The notes under the pieces were generated by a model. That model ran no database searches and was not told the DNA's origin. It saw nothing but the letters and a program-made list of their open reading frames with translations. A stretch of 64,000 bases of DNA from the NCBI RefSeq assembly GCF_003254525.1, contig NZ_QFYS01000003.1, forward strand, positions 310,001-374,000. Direction: 5' to 3'. Positions 55,011 through 63,331 of this stretch are shown here, one piece after another (position 1 is the stretch's first letter; every line of letters starts with the position of its first letter). A program made the position numbers and the translations under genes. Origin of the DNA: Phenylobacterium kunshanense (GTDB lineage: Bacteria > Pseudomonadota > Alphaproteobacteria > Caulobacterales > Caulobacteraceae).

Positions 55011-55747
55011 GGCGCATATTCCCGCGCCGCGCCGGCGCCCCGCCTAAGGCGAAGCTGCCCCAGCATGCTCGAGAGGGAGCGGCCTTGGCCGTTCTTCCGG
55101 AGGGAGGCTACGAAGCATCCTCCGAGGTCGTCACCCTGATGGATCCTCACGGCCCCCAGTCGAGGGCTTTCCAGGCGATCGCCGCAGATTTGATTTCCCA
55201 ACAGATCCGGGGCGGCCATCGGGCCTTGGCGGTCTGCGGCGTGTCTCACGGGGTGGGAGTCAGCTTCGTCTCAGTGAACCTCGCCGTCGCGCTGGCGCGT
55301 CGGGGAATTTCGGTCCTCCTGGTTGACGCCAACCTGCAACGCCCTGCGCTCGAACGCTTTTTCCGCCCGGCGACTGCCAGCCGAGGCCTGCGCGAACTTC
55401 TTGCCGATCCAGGACTCCGCCCCGACGACGTGATTCACCACGGGGTGATCGACAATCTGTCGCTGCTTTACGCCGGCCTGGATACGACGCTGTCGCACCA
55501 GGACCTGCTCGGACGAGAAGCGTTGGAGCGGTTCGTGGACACCGTTCTTCGCGACTACGCATACACGATCGTAGACACCTCGGCGGCGAACCAGTCGGCA
55601 GACGCTGTGCGGGTCGCTTCCGTGCTCGGCCGCGCCCTAGTCGTGGCACGGCGGCACCATACCTTTGCGGATGACATCACCGTGCTGATCCGAGAGCTTT
55701 CGAAGGATGCCGTGACGGTTGTCGGCCCGGTTCTGAATGCTTTTTGA
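55007..55747 (+). CDS. CapB/BY-kinase-like protein with degenerate Walker A, copy 1
   Basis: This 246-residue protein has the fold of cytoplasmic BY-kinase/MinD-like partners of Wzz proteins, but its P-loop reads HGVGVSF (residues 81-87), so the invariant lysine is replaced by valine. The Walker A' segment is LLVDANLQRP (the second Asp of DxD is Asn) and the Walker B region is TIVDTS. There is no C-terminal tyrosine cluster, the usual autophosphorylation site. ATP-driven kinase activity is thus doubtful. It is translationally coupled to Wzz copy 1 (ATGA). Confidence 0.85.
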   Translation: MRRIFPRRAGAPPKAKLPQHAREGAALAVLPEGGYEASSEVVTLMDPHGPQSRAFQAIAADLISQQIRGGHRALAVCGVSHGVGVSFVSVNLAVALARRGISVLLVDANLQRPALERFFRPATASRGLRELLADPGLRPDDVIHHGVIDNLSLLYAGLDTTLSHQDLLGREALERFVDTVLRDYAYTIVDTSAANQSADAVRVASVLGRALVVARRHHTFADDITVLIRELSKDAVTVVGPVLNAF

Positions 55748-55846
55748 CAACGCCTGCCCCTGGGTCGCGGCTGTAAAGAACTGGTGAACTTCCGATTCAG
55801 TATGTGAAGTGGTCGTCGCTTCGATTGCGGCGCGCTCCGGAGTGTC

Positions 55847-57079
55847 ATGCCTAGACCGTCAACCCTGTCGCCGACCATAAAACGCGTGCTCGAGGGAGAA
55901 CTGTGCACGGGCTGTGGGCTCTGCGCCGGCATCTCGAACGGTTCCATCGTCATGGAGACGGTCGCACCGGGCTATGCGCGGCCGCTTCAAAGCGCCCCCA
56001 TCGCCGACGAGACTGAATCGATCATCGCCAGCACGTGTCCTGGCAATGTAGTGGAGCCCTGGCCTGCAGGGGCAAATACACACCCGTACTGGGGCGGCTG
56101 GCGGCAAATCCTCACCGGCGCAGCTACAGATGATGAAGTGTGCCATGAGGGGTCGTCGGGCGGAGTCATCTCGGCGTTGCTCATCCACGCCCTGGAAACA
56201 GGCGTCGTTGACCGCGTGCTGCACATCGCCGCCGACCCCACTGATCCGACGCGCAATGTCACGGCGACGTCGCGCACCCGCGAAGATGTGCTGGCGCGCG
56301 CCGGGTCGCGCTACACGGCTTCGTCACCGCTCCAGGCGATTGAGACAGCCCTGGCGGAGGGCGGAGCGTTCGCATTCGTCGGCAAGCCCTGCGACGTCTC
56401 GGCCTTGCGCCGATTGGCGCGTTCCGACCCGCGCGTCGAGCAACACGTACCTCTGGCTATCTCCTTCTTTTGCGGCGGCATTCCCAGCCATGACGGCGTA
56501 GGCCGCATTCTCGCCGCGCTCGGGGTCGATGCAGAAGCAGTCAGGGAGTTCCGCTTCCGGGGGCGCGGCTGGCCGGGGAACTGCGTGGCCGTCACCGATG
56601 AGGGCTCCGCGAGCATGACGTACGCGGAGAGCTGGGGGGGGCATCTGTCAAAGGAGGTCCAGTTCCGCTGCAAGATCTGCCCCGACGCCGTTGGCGGGGT
56701 GGCCGACATCGCATGCGCCGACGCCTGGTACGGCGATGACGCCGGATATCCGAGCTTCGCCGAGCAAGAGGGACGGAGCCTGATCATCAGCCGGACCGAG
56801 AGCGGAGAGCGAATGCTGAATGCGGCCATACAAGCCGACGCGGTCCGCGTGGCCCCGCTGGCGGTTGGCGAGGTCGAGAAGATGCAGCCGTCACAGGCGC
56901 GCCGAAAGCGGTTGGTGCTGGCCCGAACCGCGGCGCTGCCGATCCTCCTGCAACCGCGCCCCAAAATGGCTGGCCTGAGGGTTGCAGAGGCGGCTCGGCG
57001 GTCGCCAGTGGGCGAGTCCTTGCGAAATCTTGTGGGGACGCTTCGGCGAACGCTGACGGGCGCCAGAAGCCGCCTCTGA
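55847..57079 (+). CDS. Coenzyme F420 hydrogenase beta (FrhB)-like iron-sulfur protein
   Basis: The 410-residue protein has a ferredoxin-like cysteine set in ELCTGCGLCAGIS (residues 20, 23, 26) and a further cysteine in ASTCPGN. FrhB N- and C-terminal domains follow, including GKPCDVSALRRLA and the segment FRCKICPDAVGGVADIACAD. FrhB relatives are known in bacterial polysaccharide loci, where the redox substrate is unknown. F420 itself is not expected in this group, so flavin-based sugar or cofactor reduction is an inference. It sits between the two Wzz/CapB modules. Confidence 0.82.
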   Translation: MPRPSTLSPTIKRVLEGELCTGCGLCAGISNGSIVMETVAPGYARPLQSAPIADETESIIASTCPGNVVEPWPAGANTHPYWGGWRQILTGAATDDEVCHEGSSGGVISALLIHALETGVVDRVLHIAADPTDPTRNVTATSRTREDVLARAGSRYTASSPLQAIETALAEGGAFAFVGKPCDVSALRRLARSDPRVEQHVPLAISFFCGGIPSHDGVGRILAALGVDAEAVREFRFRGRGWPGNCVAVTDEGSASMTYAESWGGHLSKEVQFRCKICPDAVGGVADIACADAWYGDDAGYPSFAEQEGRSLIISRTESGERMLNAAIQADAVRVAPLAVGEVEKMQPSQARRKRLVLARTAALPILLQPRPKMAGLRVAEAARRSPVGESLRNLVGTLRRTLTGARSRL

Positions 57080-57100
57080 ACGAGGCGAGGAACTATGTTT
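57071..57100 (+). terminator. Possible hairpin terminator over the FrhB-like stop codon
   Basis: CGCCTC (57071-57076) pairs with GAGGCG (57082-57087) around TGAAC, which contains the stop codon. A GTTTT lies ten bases further on, so it may end transcription weakly. Confidence 0.35.
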
Positions 57101-57166
57101 TGACAATCTTAGCTGCTAGGTAGCTGGCAAGTGGGCACAATCTCTAGAGACCCGGAGCGGTTCGAA
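57100..57166 (+). promoter_or_regulatory. Possible promoter before the outer-membrane barrel gene
   Basis: TTGACA at 57100-57105 matches the -35 consensus. No good -10 follows at 16-18 bases, so this remains tentative. Confidence 0.3.
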
Positions 57167-58381
57167 ATGCGACTGAGGCCGCTGGCGCTGGGCGCCTTTG
57201 TCTGCGCTTGCGCGGGCGGAGAAGCGATCGCGCAGCAACCGCCCGGCGTGGGATCGGAGCGCCAGATTCACGGCTTCGTCAGCGTAACCGGGACTTACGA
57301 TTCCAACTTTGCACGGTCCAACAAGGCGACGGCGGCTGCTCGGGCGGTAAAGCCGCGGGAGTACCTTCTCGCGCCCAAGGCGGGCCTGAACGTGGTCCAG
57401 CCCTTTGGCCGGCAGGTCGTCTACCTGAATGGCTCGGCCGGCTATGACTTCCACCGGGAGAATTCGCAGCTCGACCGGCGCCGCTATGACGTCCAGGGTG
57501 GCTACGTCACCAGCCTGGGCATGTGCCAGCTTTCCGCGGTCGAGACGTTCCGCGCGGCCCAGAGTGATCTCGCCGATCTCGATGGCGTGAACACCAGAAA
57601 CGAGCTCAGAGCCATCGGCACGTCGCTCAGCACGAGTTGCGGCCGACCCACGGGGATCGCGGTTTCGGGGAGCGTATCGCGGCTTGATGCGAAGAATTCC
57701 GCGGCTCTCCAGAAGCCGGCGGACTCCACGCTGGAGAGCCTTTCCCTGCAGGTTGGCTATTCCAACGAGAATCTCGGCCGATTCAGTCTGGTCTACAGCT
57801 ATGCGGATACGGAAATGCCGAACCGCATAACCCCCGGCCGCCCTGTCGGGGATGGGTTCTGGTCCGAGACCTACGCACTTTCGGTCGAACGGGACCTGGG
57901 ATCGCGGCTGACCTTGTCAGCGCAGGGCGGGCGAACCCGTTTGAAGCGTGAGTTTGCCCCGCCGGGGGTGCCGCAGGAGATCAAGACAACCACCTACTCC
58001 GGCCAGGCCGCCTATCGCATCGGAAGTCGGATGAGTGTGAACCTGAGCGGCGAGCGGACCATCAAACCCGCGCAGCGCGCCGGGAAGCTCTATGACGTTA
58101 CGACCGGTGCGCAGGTCAGCGGCCAATACCAGCTTGGAACACGTTACACTTTGTCGGCGGGCTATAGCATCCGCGACGTGGACTCGAACGCAGATACGCT
58201 TTCGGCCAGGCCCGTGATCACGAATTCGAGAAATAACTCCGTGTTCGGATCTGTGCGATACCAACAGAGCGAGCTGGCGTCCCTGGTCCTGGACGTGCGC
58301 TACGAGGAACGGGATACCGATCTTCCGGAATTCAACTATTCTGCGATGCGTGTCGGAATTACTGCCCAGGTCGGCTTCTGA
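57167..58381 (+). CDS. Outer-membrane beta-barrel protein (EpsL/BBP2-like)
   Basis: The 404-residue protein has a signal peptide (LRPLALGAFVCACAGGEAIAQ), then alternating strand patterns with aromatic ends and a C-terminal VGITAQVGF ending in phenylalanine, as needed for outer-membrane insertion. Barrel proteins of this type (EpsL or BBP2) accompany Wza exporters in exosortase loci and may form part of the export route. The ATG at 57167 is chosen because the signal peptide starts there. It is followed by the Wza-like gene after 15 bases. Confidence 0.82.
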   Translation: MRLRPLALGAFVCACAGGEAIAQQPPGVGSERQIHGFVSVTGTYDSNFARSNKATAAARAVKPREYLLAPKAGLNVVQPFGRQVVYLNGSAGYDFHRENSQLDRRRYDVQGGYVTSLGMCQLSAVETFRAAQSDLADLDGVNTRNELRAIGTSLSTSCGRPTGIAVSGSVSRLDAKNSAALQKPADSTLESLSLQVGYSNENLGRFSLVYSYADTEMPNRITPGRPVGDGFWSETYALSVERDLGSRLTLSAQGGRTRLKREFAPPGVPQEIKTTTYSGQAAYRIGSRMSVNLSGERTIKPAQRAGKLYDVTTGAQVSGQYQLGTRYTLSAGYSIRDVDSNADTLSARPVITNSRNNSVFGSVRYQQSELASLVLDVRYEERDTDLPEFNYSAMRVGITAQVGF

Positions 58382-58396
58382 GTGGATGAGAAATCA

Positions 58397-59239
58397 ATGA
58401 GCCCGAAGACATTCCTCGTTTCTCTCGCTGCTGTGGCTTCCCTCCTGATCGGCGGTTCCCAAGCGGCAGCGCAGGCGCCAAGCCAACAGCCGGGCGCCCA
58501 GGCGGCCGCGCCGAGCGCGATCGCACCCGCCGAACCAGCCTCCAGCTCGTACGTCCTTGGCCGCGATGACGTGGTGGAAGTCGGCCTGCTCGGGCGGTCC
58601 GACTTCGGGGGACGAGCGCGCGTGCAAGCCGACGGCACCATCCAGTTGCCCTTCATCGGCAAGATCCCCGCGGCCGACAAGACGACGGCGGAGCTGTCCG
58701 AGACCGTTCGCACGGCGCTGCGGACGGGCGGGTTCTTCTCAGACCCTGTCGTGGTTGTCGAAGTCGTCGGCTATGCGAGCCGCTACGTGACTGTTCTGGG
58801 CGCGGTGAACAGCCCAGGCCTGATCCCACTGAACCGGCCGTTCCGCCTTTCCGAGATCCTGGCTCGGGTTGGTGGCGTCCGTGATACGGCCGCCGACCAC
58901 CTTATCGTGCGTTCCGAGGACGGCAGGGAGCGCAAATTTGTGATCCGGGAGCTCGCCACGGGCGACGCCGAACAGGATCCCTACGTGTCCGCTGGCGACA
59001 AGATCTACGCGCCCGCAGCCGAGACCTTCTACATCTATGGCCAGGTCAATTCACCCGGCGTCTACCCGATCCAGTCCGGGATGACTGTGCGTATGGCGCT
59101 TGTGCGCGGTGCGGGCCTCACGCCGTCGGGTTCCGACAAGAAGGTCGAGGCCACGCGTAACGGCAAGAAGGTGAAGCTGTCCCTTTCGGACTTGGTTGAG
59201 CCCGGCGATGTCCTGTTCGTCGGCGAGCGCCTGTTCTAA
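58397..59239 (+). CDS. Wza/OtnA-like polysaccharide export protein
   Basis: This 280-residue periplasmic or outer-membrane-associated protein has a signal peptide (LVSLAAVASLLIGGSQAAAQ). A poly_export domain follows with RDDVVEVGLLGRSDFGG and ADGTIQLPFIGKI, then two SLBB-like segments with VTVLGAVNSPGLIPL and IYGQVNSPGVYPIQ. It forms the outer part of the Wzx/Wzy-type export channel. There is no lipobox cysteine, unlike E. coli Wza. The ATG at 58397 is preferred over a GTG at 58382. It lies just before Wzz copy 2. Confidence 0.9.
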   Translation: MSPKTFLVSLAAVASLLIGGSQAAAQAPSQQPGAQAAAPSAIAPAEPASSSYVLGRDDVVEVGLLGRSDFGGRARVQADGTIQLPFIGKIPAADKTTAELSETVRTALRTGGFFSDPVVVVEVVGYASRYVTVLGAVNSPGLIPLNRPFRLSEILARVGGVRDTAADHLIVRSEDGRERKFVIRELATGDAEQDPYVSAGDKIYAPAAETFYIYGQVNSPGVYPIQSGMTVRMALVRGAGLTPSGSDKKVEATRNGKKVKLSLSDLVEPGDVLFVGERLF

Positions 59240-59257
59240 GTTTAGCGAGGGCGTCTG

Positions 59258-60604
59258 ATGAGCATCACCCAGTTTCTTCGAATTCTCTGGGCGTACCGGA
59301 CGATGGTCGCTGTGCTGACAGCGGCGTGTCTCGTGGTCAGTGGCGTGGTCGTGCAGTTTCTGCCGCCCCGCTATGAGGCTCAATCCCGTGTGATGCTCGA
59401 CATCATCAAGCCCGACCCCGTAACGGGGCAGGTGATGGCGACGGCTTTCCTTCGCGCGTACACCAAAACTCAGATAGAACTGGTGCGAGATCCGCAGACC
59501 GCGCGGCTTGTGGTGAGCGATCTTAACTGGGCTGCAGATCCTGTAATGCTTCGCAAGTATCGGGAGAGCCGCAGCGACGATCTCGATTTCGAACGCTGGG
59601 CGGCCCAAGAAATCTCAGAGGGTGCGAGCGCTAGGCTGATCGAAGGAAGCAACATCCTGGAGATCACCTATTCGTCGGATTCTCCGGCGAGGGCCAAGCA
59701 AGTCGCTGACAGCCTTCGCAAGGCTTACCTCGAGACCACGCTGCAATCCCGGCGGGAAGCCGCCCGTCGAAACGCCGAGTGGTACGAAGGCCAGGCTTCG
59801 AAGTCTCGCTCCATCCTCTTCCAGGCCGAGAAGACCAAGGCCGATTTCGAACGCGAGAACGGCATCCTGCTGGGCGACGACAAGGTCGACATCGACAGCG
59901 CCCGTCTTGCGGCGTTGGCCACCAGCGGTGGCGGCGCCTTCATTGCGCCCAGCTCATCGGGGGCGTCTCCCAGCGCCCTCCAACTGTCTCGAATGGACGC
60001 CGAACTTCTGGAGGCCTCCAAGGTGATGGGACCCAACCATCCCCAGCTCCAGCAGATGCGCCAGCAAAGGGAGCTTCTCGCCCGCCAAGTCGCGCAGGAG
60101 CGGGACGCGGTCAACTCGGCCTCGGCTTCGGCTTTGAGCGCGCAACGCGCCACCAGCGGGCTGCTCGAGGCGCAGAAGGCAAAGGTCCTGGCGCAGCGGG
60201 AAAAGATCGAGCGCCTTCGCCTGATGCAGGACGAAATCGATCTGCGCCGCGAGCAGTATAACAATGCGGTGGCGCGGGCTGCCCAGCTCCGACAGGAGGC
60301 CGACGTGGCCGAAGCCGGCGCGACGCCACTGGCCAGCGCGATCACGCCGCAAGCGCCGGTGTTCCCAAACAAGCCGATGATTGTCGGGGCCGCGGTCGGC
60401 GGCGGTGCGGTGATCGGTATTCTCGGCGCGCTTCTGCTGGAAATCTTTGGCCGCCGGATCCGTAGCCTCGAGGATCTCGCCGGGGCGGTGGAAGCGCCGG
60501 TCCTGGCGATCATTCGCCCGGCGTCGGTTTCCAAGTCCCGGAAATTCAAGCTGCCGAAGCTCCAGCTTGCCAATCCCCTTCGAACCCGAACGAGCCGAAC
60601 GTGA
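59258..60604 (+). CDS. Wzz/GNVR-type polysaccharide copolymerase, copy 2
   Basis: The 448-residue protein repeats the layout of copy 1: an N-terminal helix (residues about 15-36), a periplasmic coiled-coil domain with MGPNHPQLQQMRQQRELLARQ-like helices, and a C-terminal helix in VGAAVGGGAVIGILGALLLE. The two copies share ordering and motifs but have diverged. It overlaps its CapB-like partner by four bases (GTGA) and lies directly before the exosortase genes, suggesting this copy works with the exported, exosortase-linked polymer. Confidence 0.9.
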   Translation: MSITQFLRILWAYRTMVAVLTAACLVVSGVVVQFLPPRYEAQSRVMLDIIKPDPVTGQVMATAFLRAYTKTQIELVRDPQTARLVVSDLNWAADPVMLRKYRESRSDDLDFERWAAQEISEGASARLIEGSNILEITYSSDSPARAKQVADSLRKAYLETTLQSRREAARRNAEWYEGQASKSRSILFQAEKTKADFERENGILLGDDKVDIDSARLAALATSGGGAFIAPSSSGASPSALQLSRMDAELLEASKVMGPNHPQLQQMRQQRELLARQVAQERDAVNSASASALSAQRATSGLLEAQKAKVLAQREKIERLRLMQDEIDLRREQYNNAVARAAQLRQEADVAEAGATPLASAITPQAPVFPNKPMIVGAAVGGGAVIGILGALLLEIFGRRIRSLEDLAGAVEAPVLAIIRPASVSKSRKFKLPKLQLANPLRTRTSRT

Positions 60605-61308
60605 GCAAAGCTGGGGCTGAATCCATGGTCGCTTCGGCGTTGGATGTGGAGGCGCCGGTCGGGGGCGAGCGATACGAACTGTCGCCCGATCTCGTGACCC
60701 TGTCCGATCAGCGGCCGTCCGAGGCGGAGTCGATCCGCACGATCCGCACCCATCTGATCGCTCGTCACATCCGCGACGGGCGGCGCGGAATCGCCGTGTG
60801 CGCGGCGACTCCGGGCGTGGGCTGCACCTTCACGGCGACGAACCTGGCGGTCTCGCTCTCGCAAGTCGGCATCTCGACGCTGCTGATCGATGCAGACATG
60901 CGGAACCCAGGCGTTGAGACGCTCATCCGTCCGCTGCATTCGACGCCTGGATTGCGCGACTGCGCCGGGTCCGAGGACATCCAGCCGGTCACGTGCATAC
61001 ACAGCGAAGTCCTGCCCAACCTCTCCATCATGTATGCCGGGGGGAGGGCGGAGAACGCCCAGGAGCTGCTGGCCAGCGCCCGCTTTCGGCAACTGATCGA
61101 TCGTTGCCTTCGCGACTACGAGTTCACGGTCATCGATACGCCCCCGGCGAGCCTTTGCGCCGACGCGCGGCGTATAGGATCTATTATCGGTTACGCACTG
61201 ATTGTGGCGCGCAGCAACGCAACCCGGATGAGCGACGTCGTCCAGATGGATCACAGGTTCCAGGAGGACGGGACTCGGGTGGTGGGCACCGTTCTCAGCG
61301 AGGTCTGA
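60601..61308 (+). CDS. CapB/BY-kinase-like protein with degenerate Walker A, copy 2
   Basis: The 235-residue partner of Wzz copy 2 has a P-loop reading PGVGCTF (residues 71-77): the invariant lysine is cysteine. Walker A' is intact (LLIDADMRNP) and Walker B is FTVIDTPPAS. No tyrosine cluster follows. It keeps the N-terminal SEAESIRTIRT segment seen in active BY kinases, unlike copy 1. The GTG at 60601 overlaps Wzz copy 2. A structural or regulatory role in place of kinase action is inferred. Confidence 0.85.
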   Translation: MSKAGAESMVASALDVEAPVGGERYELSPDLVTLSDQRPSEAESIRTIRTHLIARHIRDGRRGIAVCAATPGVGCTFTATNLAVSLSQVGISTLLIDADMRNPGVETLIRPLHSTPGLRDCAGSEDIQPVTCIHSEVLPNLSIMYAGGRAENAQELLASARFRQLIDRCLRDYEFTVIDTPPASLCADARRIGSIIGYALIVARSNATRMSDVVQMDHRFQEDGTRVVGTVLSEV

Positions 61309-61315
61309 CGGTAGA

Positions 61316-62197
61316 ATGACCGCTGTCTCGGAGGGTGGGGGCGCGCCCCGTCCAAATCTCAAGCGCTTGGTCGAGTTCCTGCCGTTGATCCTGGCCGGGA
61401 TCGCCCTGGGCGCGCCTACGATGGTGCGTCTGGGCCAGCAGGTCTGGTCGATGGAGATCGGCGCCCATGGCCCCATCGTGCTGGCCACGGGCGCCTGGCT
61501 TCTGTGGCGGCGGATTCCGGCGATGACGGCCGAGGGGCGTCCTGGCCATCCGGGGCTCACGTTCCTGGCGGTCGCGCTCTCGCTGCCGGTCTACATCGTC
61601 GGCCGGGCCTATGACCTGATCAGCCTCGAGACGGCGGGAGTCTACGGTTTCGGCCTCGCTGTCCTGCACGATCGCTTTGGCGTGACGGCGATGCTGAAGA
61701 ACTGGTTCCCGCTGTTCTATCTGGGCCTTCTGCTTCCGATCCCGGGCTGGCTGCTGGACGAAGCCACGGCGCCGCTCAAGCTCTTCGTCTCCGCGCTGTC
61801 GGCTGGCCTCGTCGAACCCCTCGGTATCCCGATCGTACGGGAAGGGGTCACCATGACCGTCGGGCCGTACCAGCTGCTCGTGGAAGACGCGTGCTCGGGA
61901 CTGAATTCCCTGATCGGCCTGATCGCCATCACGCTCTTCTACATCTACCTGCTGCGGAATGCGGGCTGGCGCTACTCGGCGTTCCTGGTGTGCCTCATCA
62001 TCCCCGTCGCGATTGCGGCGAATGTTCTCCGGATCGTGACGTTGATCCTGCTCACCTACTACTTCGGGGACGCGGTGGGGCAGGGCTTCCTGCACGTGAC
62101 CGCGGGCCTGTTCCTGTTCGCAGTGTCCCTCGCCCTCATGTTTGCGATCGACAGCGTGGCGTCGCGCTTCTTCAAAGTTCCGGCGGAGGCTCGCTGA
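61316..62197 (+). CDS. Exosortase
   Basis: The 293-residue multi-pass inner-membrane protein (about eight helices) has the exosortase active-site set: cysteine in VEDACSGLNSLIGL (near residue 190), arginine in IAANVLRIVTLI, and histidine in LHVTAGLFLFA. Exosortases cleave PEP-CTERM-type tails and pass the proteins on to the surface. The C-terminal EpsI domain found fused in some exosortases is separate here, encoded next. The PEPxxWA protein at 52755-53501 is the likely substrate. The XrtA-like or other subtype cannot be named safely. Confidence 0.9.
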   Translation: MTAVSEGGGAPRPNLKRLVEFLPLILAGIALGAPTMVRLGQQVWSMEIGAHGPIVLATGAWLLWRRIPAMTAEGRPGHPGLTFLAVALSLPVYIVGRAYDLISLETAGVYGFGLAVLHDRFGVTAMLKNWFPLFYLGLLLPIPGWLLDEATAPLKLFVSALSAGLVEPLGIPIVREGVTMTVGPYQLLVEDACSGLNSLIGLIAITLFYIYLLRNAGWRYSAFLVCLIIPVAIAANVLRIVTLILLTYYFGDAVGQGFLHVTAGLFLFAVSLALMFAIDSVASRFFKVPAEAR

Positions 62198-62880
62198 TGC
62201 GTCGCCGTGACCTCGTTCTGGCCGGCCTTGCCGTGGGCGCCCTGGGCGCCGCCGAAGCCCTGCGCCCCCGGCGGAAGATGAAGCTCCTCAAGTCCGGAAC
62301 GGTTGCTCAGGCGATCCCCGAGGCGTTCGGACTCTGGGAAGCCCACGCCGACGAGCTTGTCAGCCCTGAGCAAGCCGGCCGCCTGGCCCGCACGCTCTAC
62401 AGCGAAATCGTTGGCCGTACTTACGTGAATGCGGAGTCCGGCGCGGGCGTGATGGTGCTGGCGGCATATGGCGACACCCAGAGCGACCTGCTGCAACTCC
62501 ACCGTCCGGAGAGCTGCTACCCGGCCGTTGGATTCACGCTGACGTCGGCGCGCTCGATCGCCCTGCCGCTGCGCCCGGGCGTGACCCTGCCGGCCCGCGA
62601 GGTCGTGGCGACCATGGAAGGTCGGACCGAGAACATCCTCTACTGGACCCGCATGGGTGAGACGCTGCCGCGGACAGGCGGTGAGCAGCGCGAAGCGCGG
62701 CTGCAGAACGCTATCCAGGGCGTGGTGCCCGACGGCATCCTGCTTCGCTGCTCGATGCTTGGCGAGTCCGAGAAGTCGTTCAGCACCCTATCAGCATTTG
62801 TGCCCGAGCTGCTTCGATCGGTGCCCAAGCCTCAGCTGCCGGCCTTGATCGGTACTAACCTAGCTAAGAGCATAGGCTAG
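62197..62880 (+). CDS. epsI: EpsI-family exosortase-associated protein
   Basis: This 227-residue protein shares one base with the exosortase stop codon. It has a twin-arginine-like start, MRRRDLVLAGLAVGAL, and the EpsI hallmark HRPESCYPAVGF near residue 105, with the conserved His and Cys. EpsI partners exosortases in polysaccharide-linked export; its own activity is unknown. Its length is normal, yet the stop codon TAG is immediately followed by the end of an IS5-family element, so the original C terminus may have been changed by the insertion. Confidence 0.85.
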   Translation: MRRRDLVLAGLAVGALGAAEALRPRRKMKLLKSGTVAQAIPEAFGLWEAHADELVSPEQAGRLARTLYSEIVGRTYVNAESGAGVMVLAAYGDTQSDLLQLHRPESCYPAVGFTLTSARSIALPLRPGVTLPAREVVATMEGRTENILYWTRMGETLPRTGGEQREARLQNAIQGVVPDGILLRCSMLGESEKSFSTLSAFVPELLRSVPKPQLPALIGTNLAKSIG

Positions 62881-63249
62881 GGTCTGTACTCATAACCCTT
62901 GCTGAGTGGGGCGACGCTTGATTCAAGGCTACCGAAAGGAGCCTTGGTATGGCGCGTTACGATCTGAGCGAGGCGGAGTGGCGGCTGATCGAGCCGTTGT
63001 TGCCGAACAAGCCGCGGGGCGTGGCCCGGGTCGACGACCGCAGGGTGATCAACGGCATCTTCTACGTGCTGCGGACAGGCTCGCCGTGGCGAGACCTGCC
63101 GGAGCGCTACGGGCCGTACACGACGGTCTACAACCGCTTCAACCGGTGGGCCAAGGCCGGGGTCTGGCTGAAGGTCTTCGAGACGCTGGCGGCCAAGTCG
63201 CCGCAGTCGATGCAACTGATCGACAGCTCAATCGTCCGGGCCCACCAGC
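62881..63249 (+). mobile_element. IS5-family (IS427-like) insertion sequence, 5' part, interrupted by IS66
   Basis: The element starts about 62881 with GGTCTGTACTCATAACCC, the type of end seen in IS427-group elements, directly after the TAG stop of epsI. TA or TAG targets are common in this group. It contains the start of a transposase gene at 62949 and is cut at 63249, where an IS66-family end begins. The remainder should lie beyond the IS66 element, outside the window. Confidence 0.75.
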
Positions 63250-63284
63250 GTAAGCGGCGCTCCACGGGCACCTTCCAGGCCTGA
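62949..63284 (+). pseudogene. Truncated IS5-family transposase
   Basis: The frame encodes 111 residues starting MARYDLSEAEWRLIEPLLP, the conserved IS5/IS427 start, and includes GSPWRDLPERYGPYTTVYNRF and the first catalytic aspartate in LIDSSIVRAHQ. From 63250 the sequence switches to the IS66 end, so the last residues are not transposase and the remaining DDE residues are lost. It is inactive as it stands. A hairpin before the start (CAAGGCT...AGCCTTG) resembles translation-limiting leaders of such elements. Confidence 0.85.
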
Positions 63285-63331
63285 ATCGAAGCAATGACAA
63301 TGGCGATCTCGATCGGAGACGAGATCCGCAC

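Noticed and set aside
59725..61560. A 611-codon minus-strand frame across the second Wzz/CapB genes
   Set aside because: It covers parts of three good plus-strand genes and is Ser/Arg-rich without any domain.
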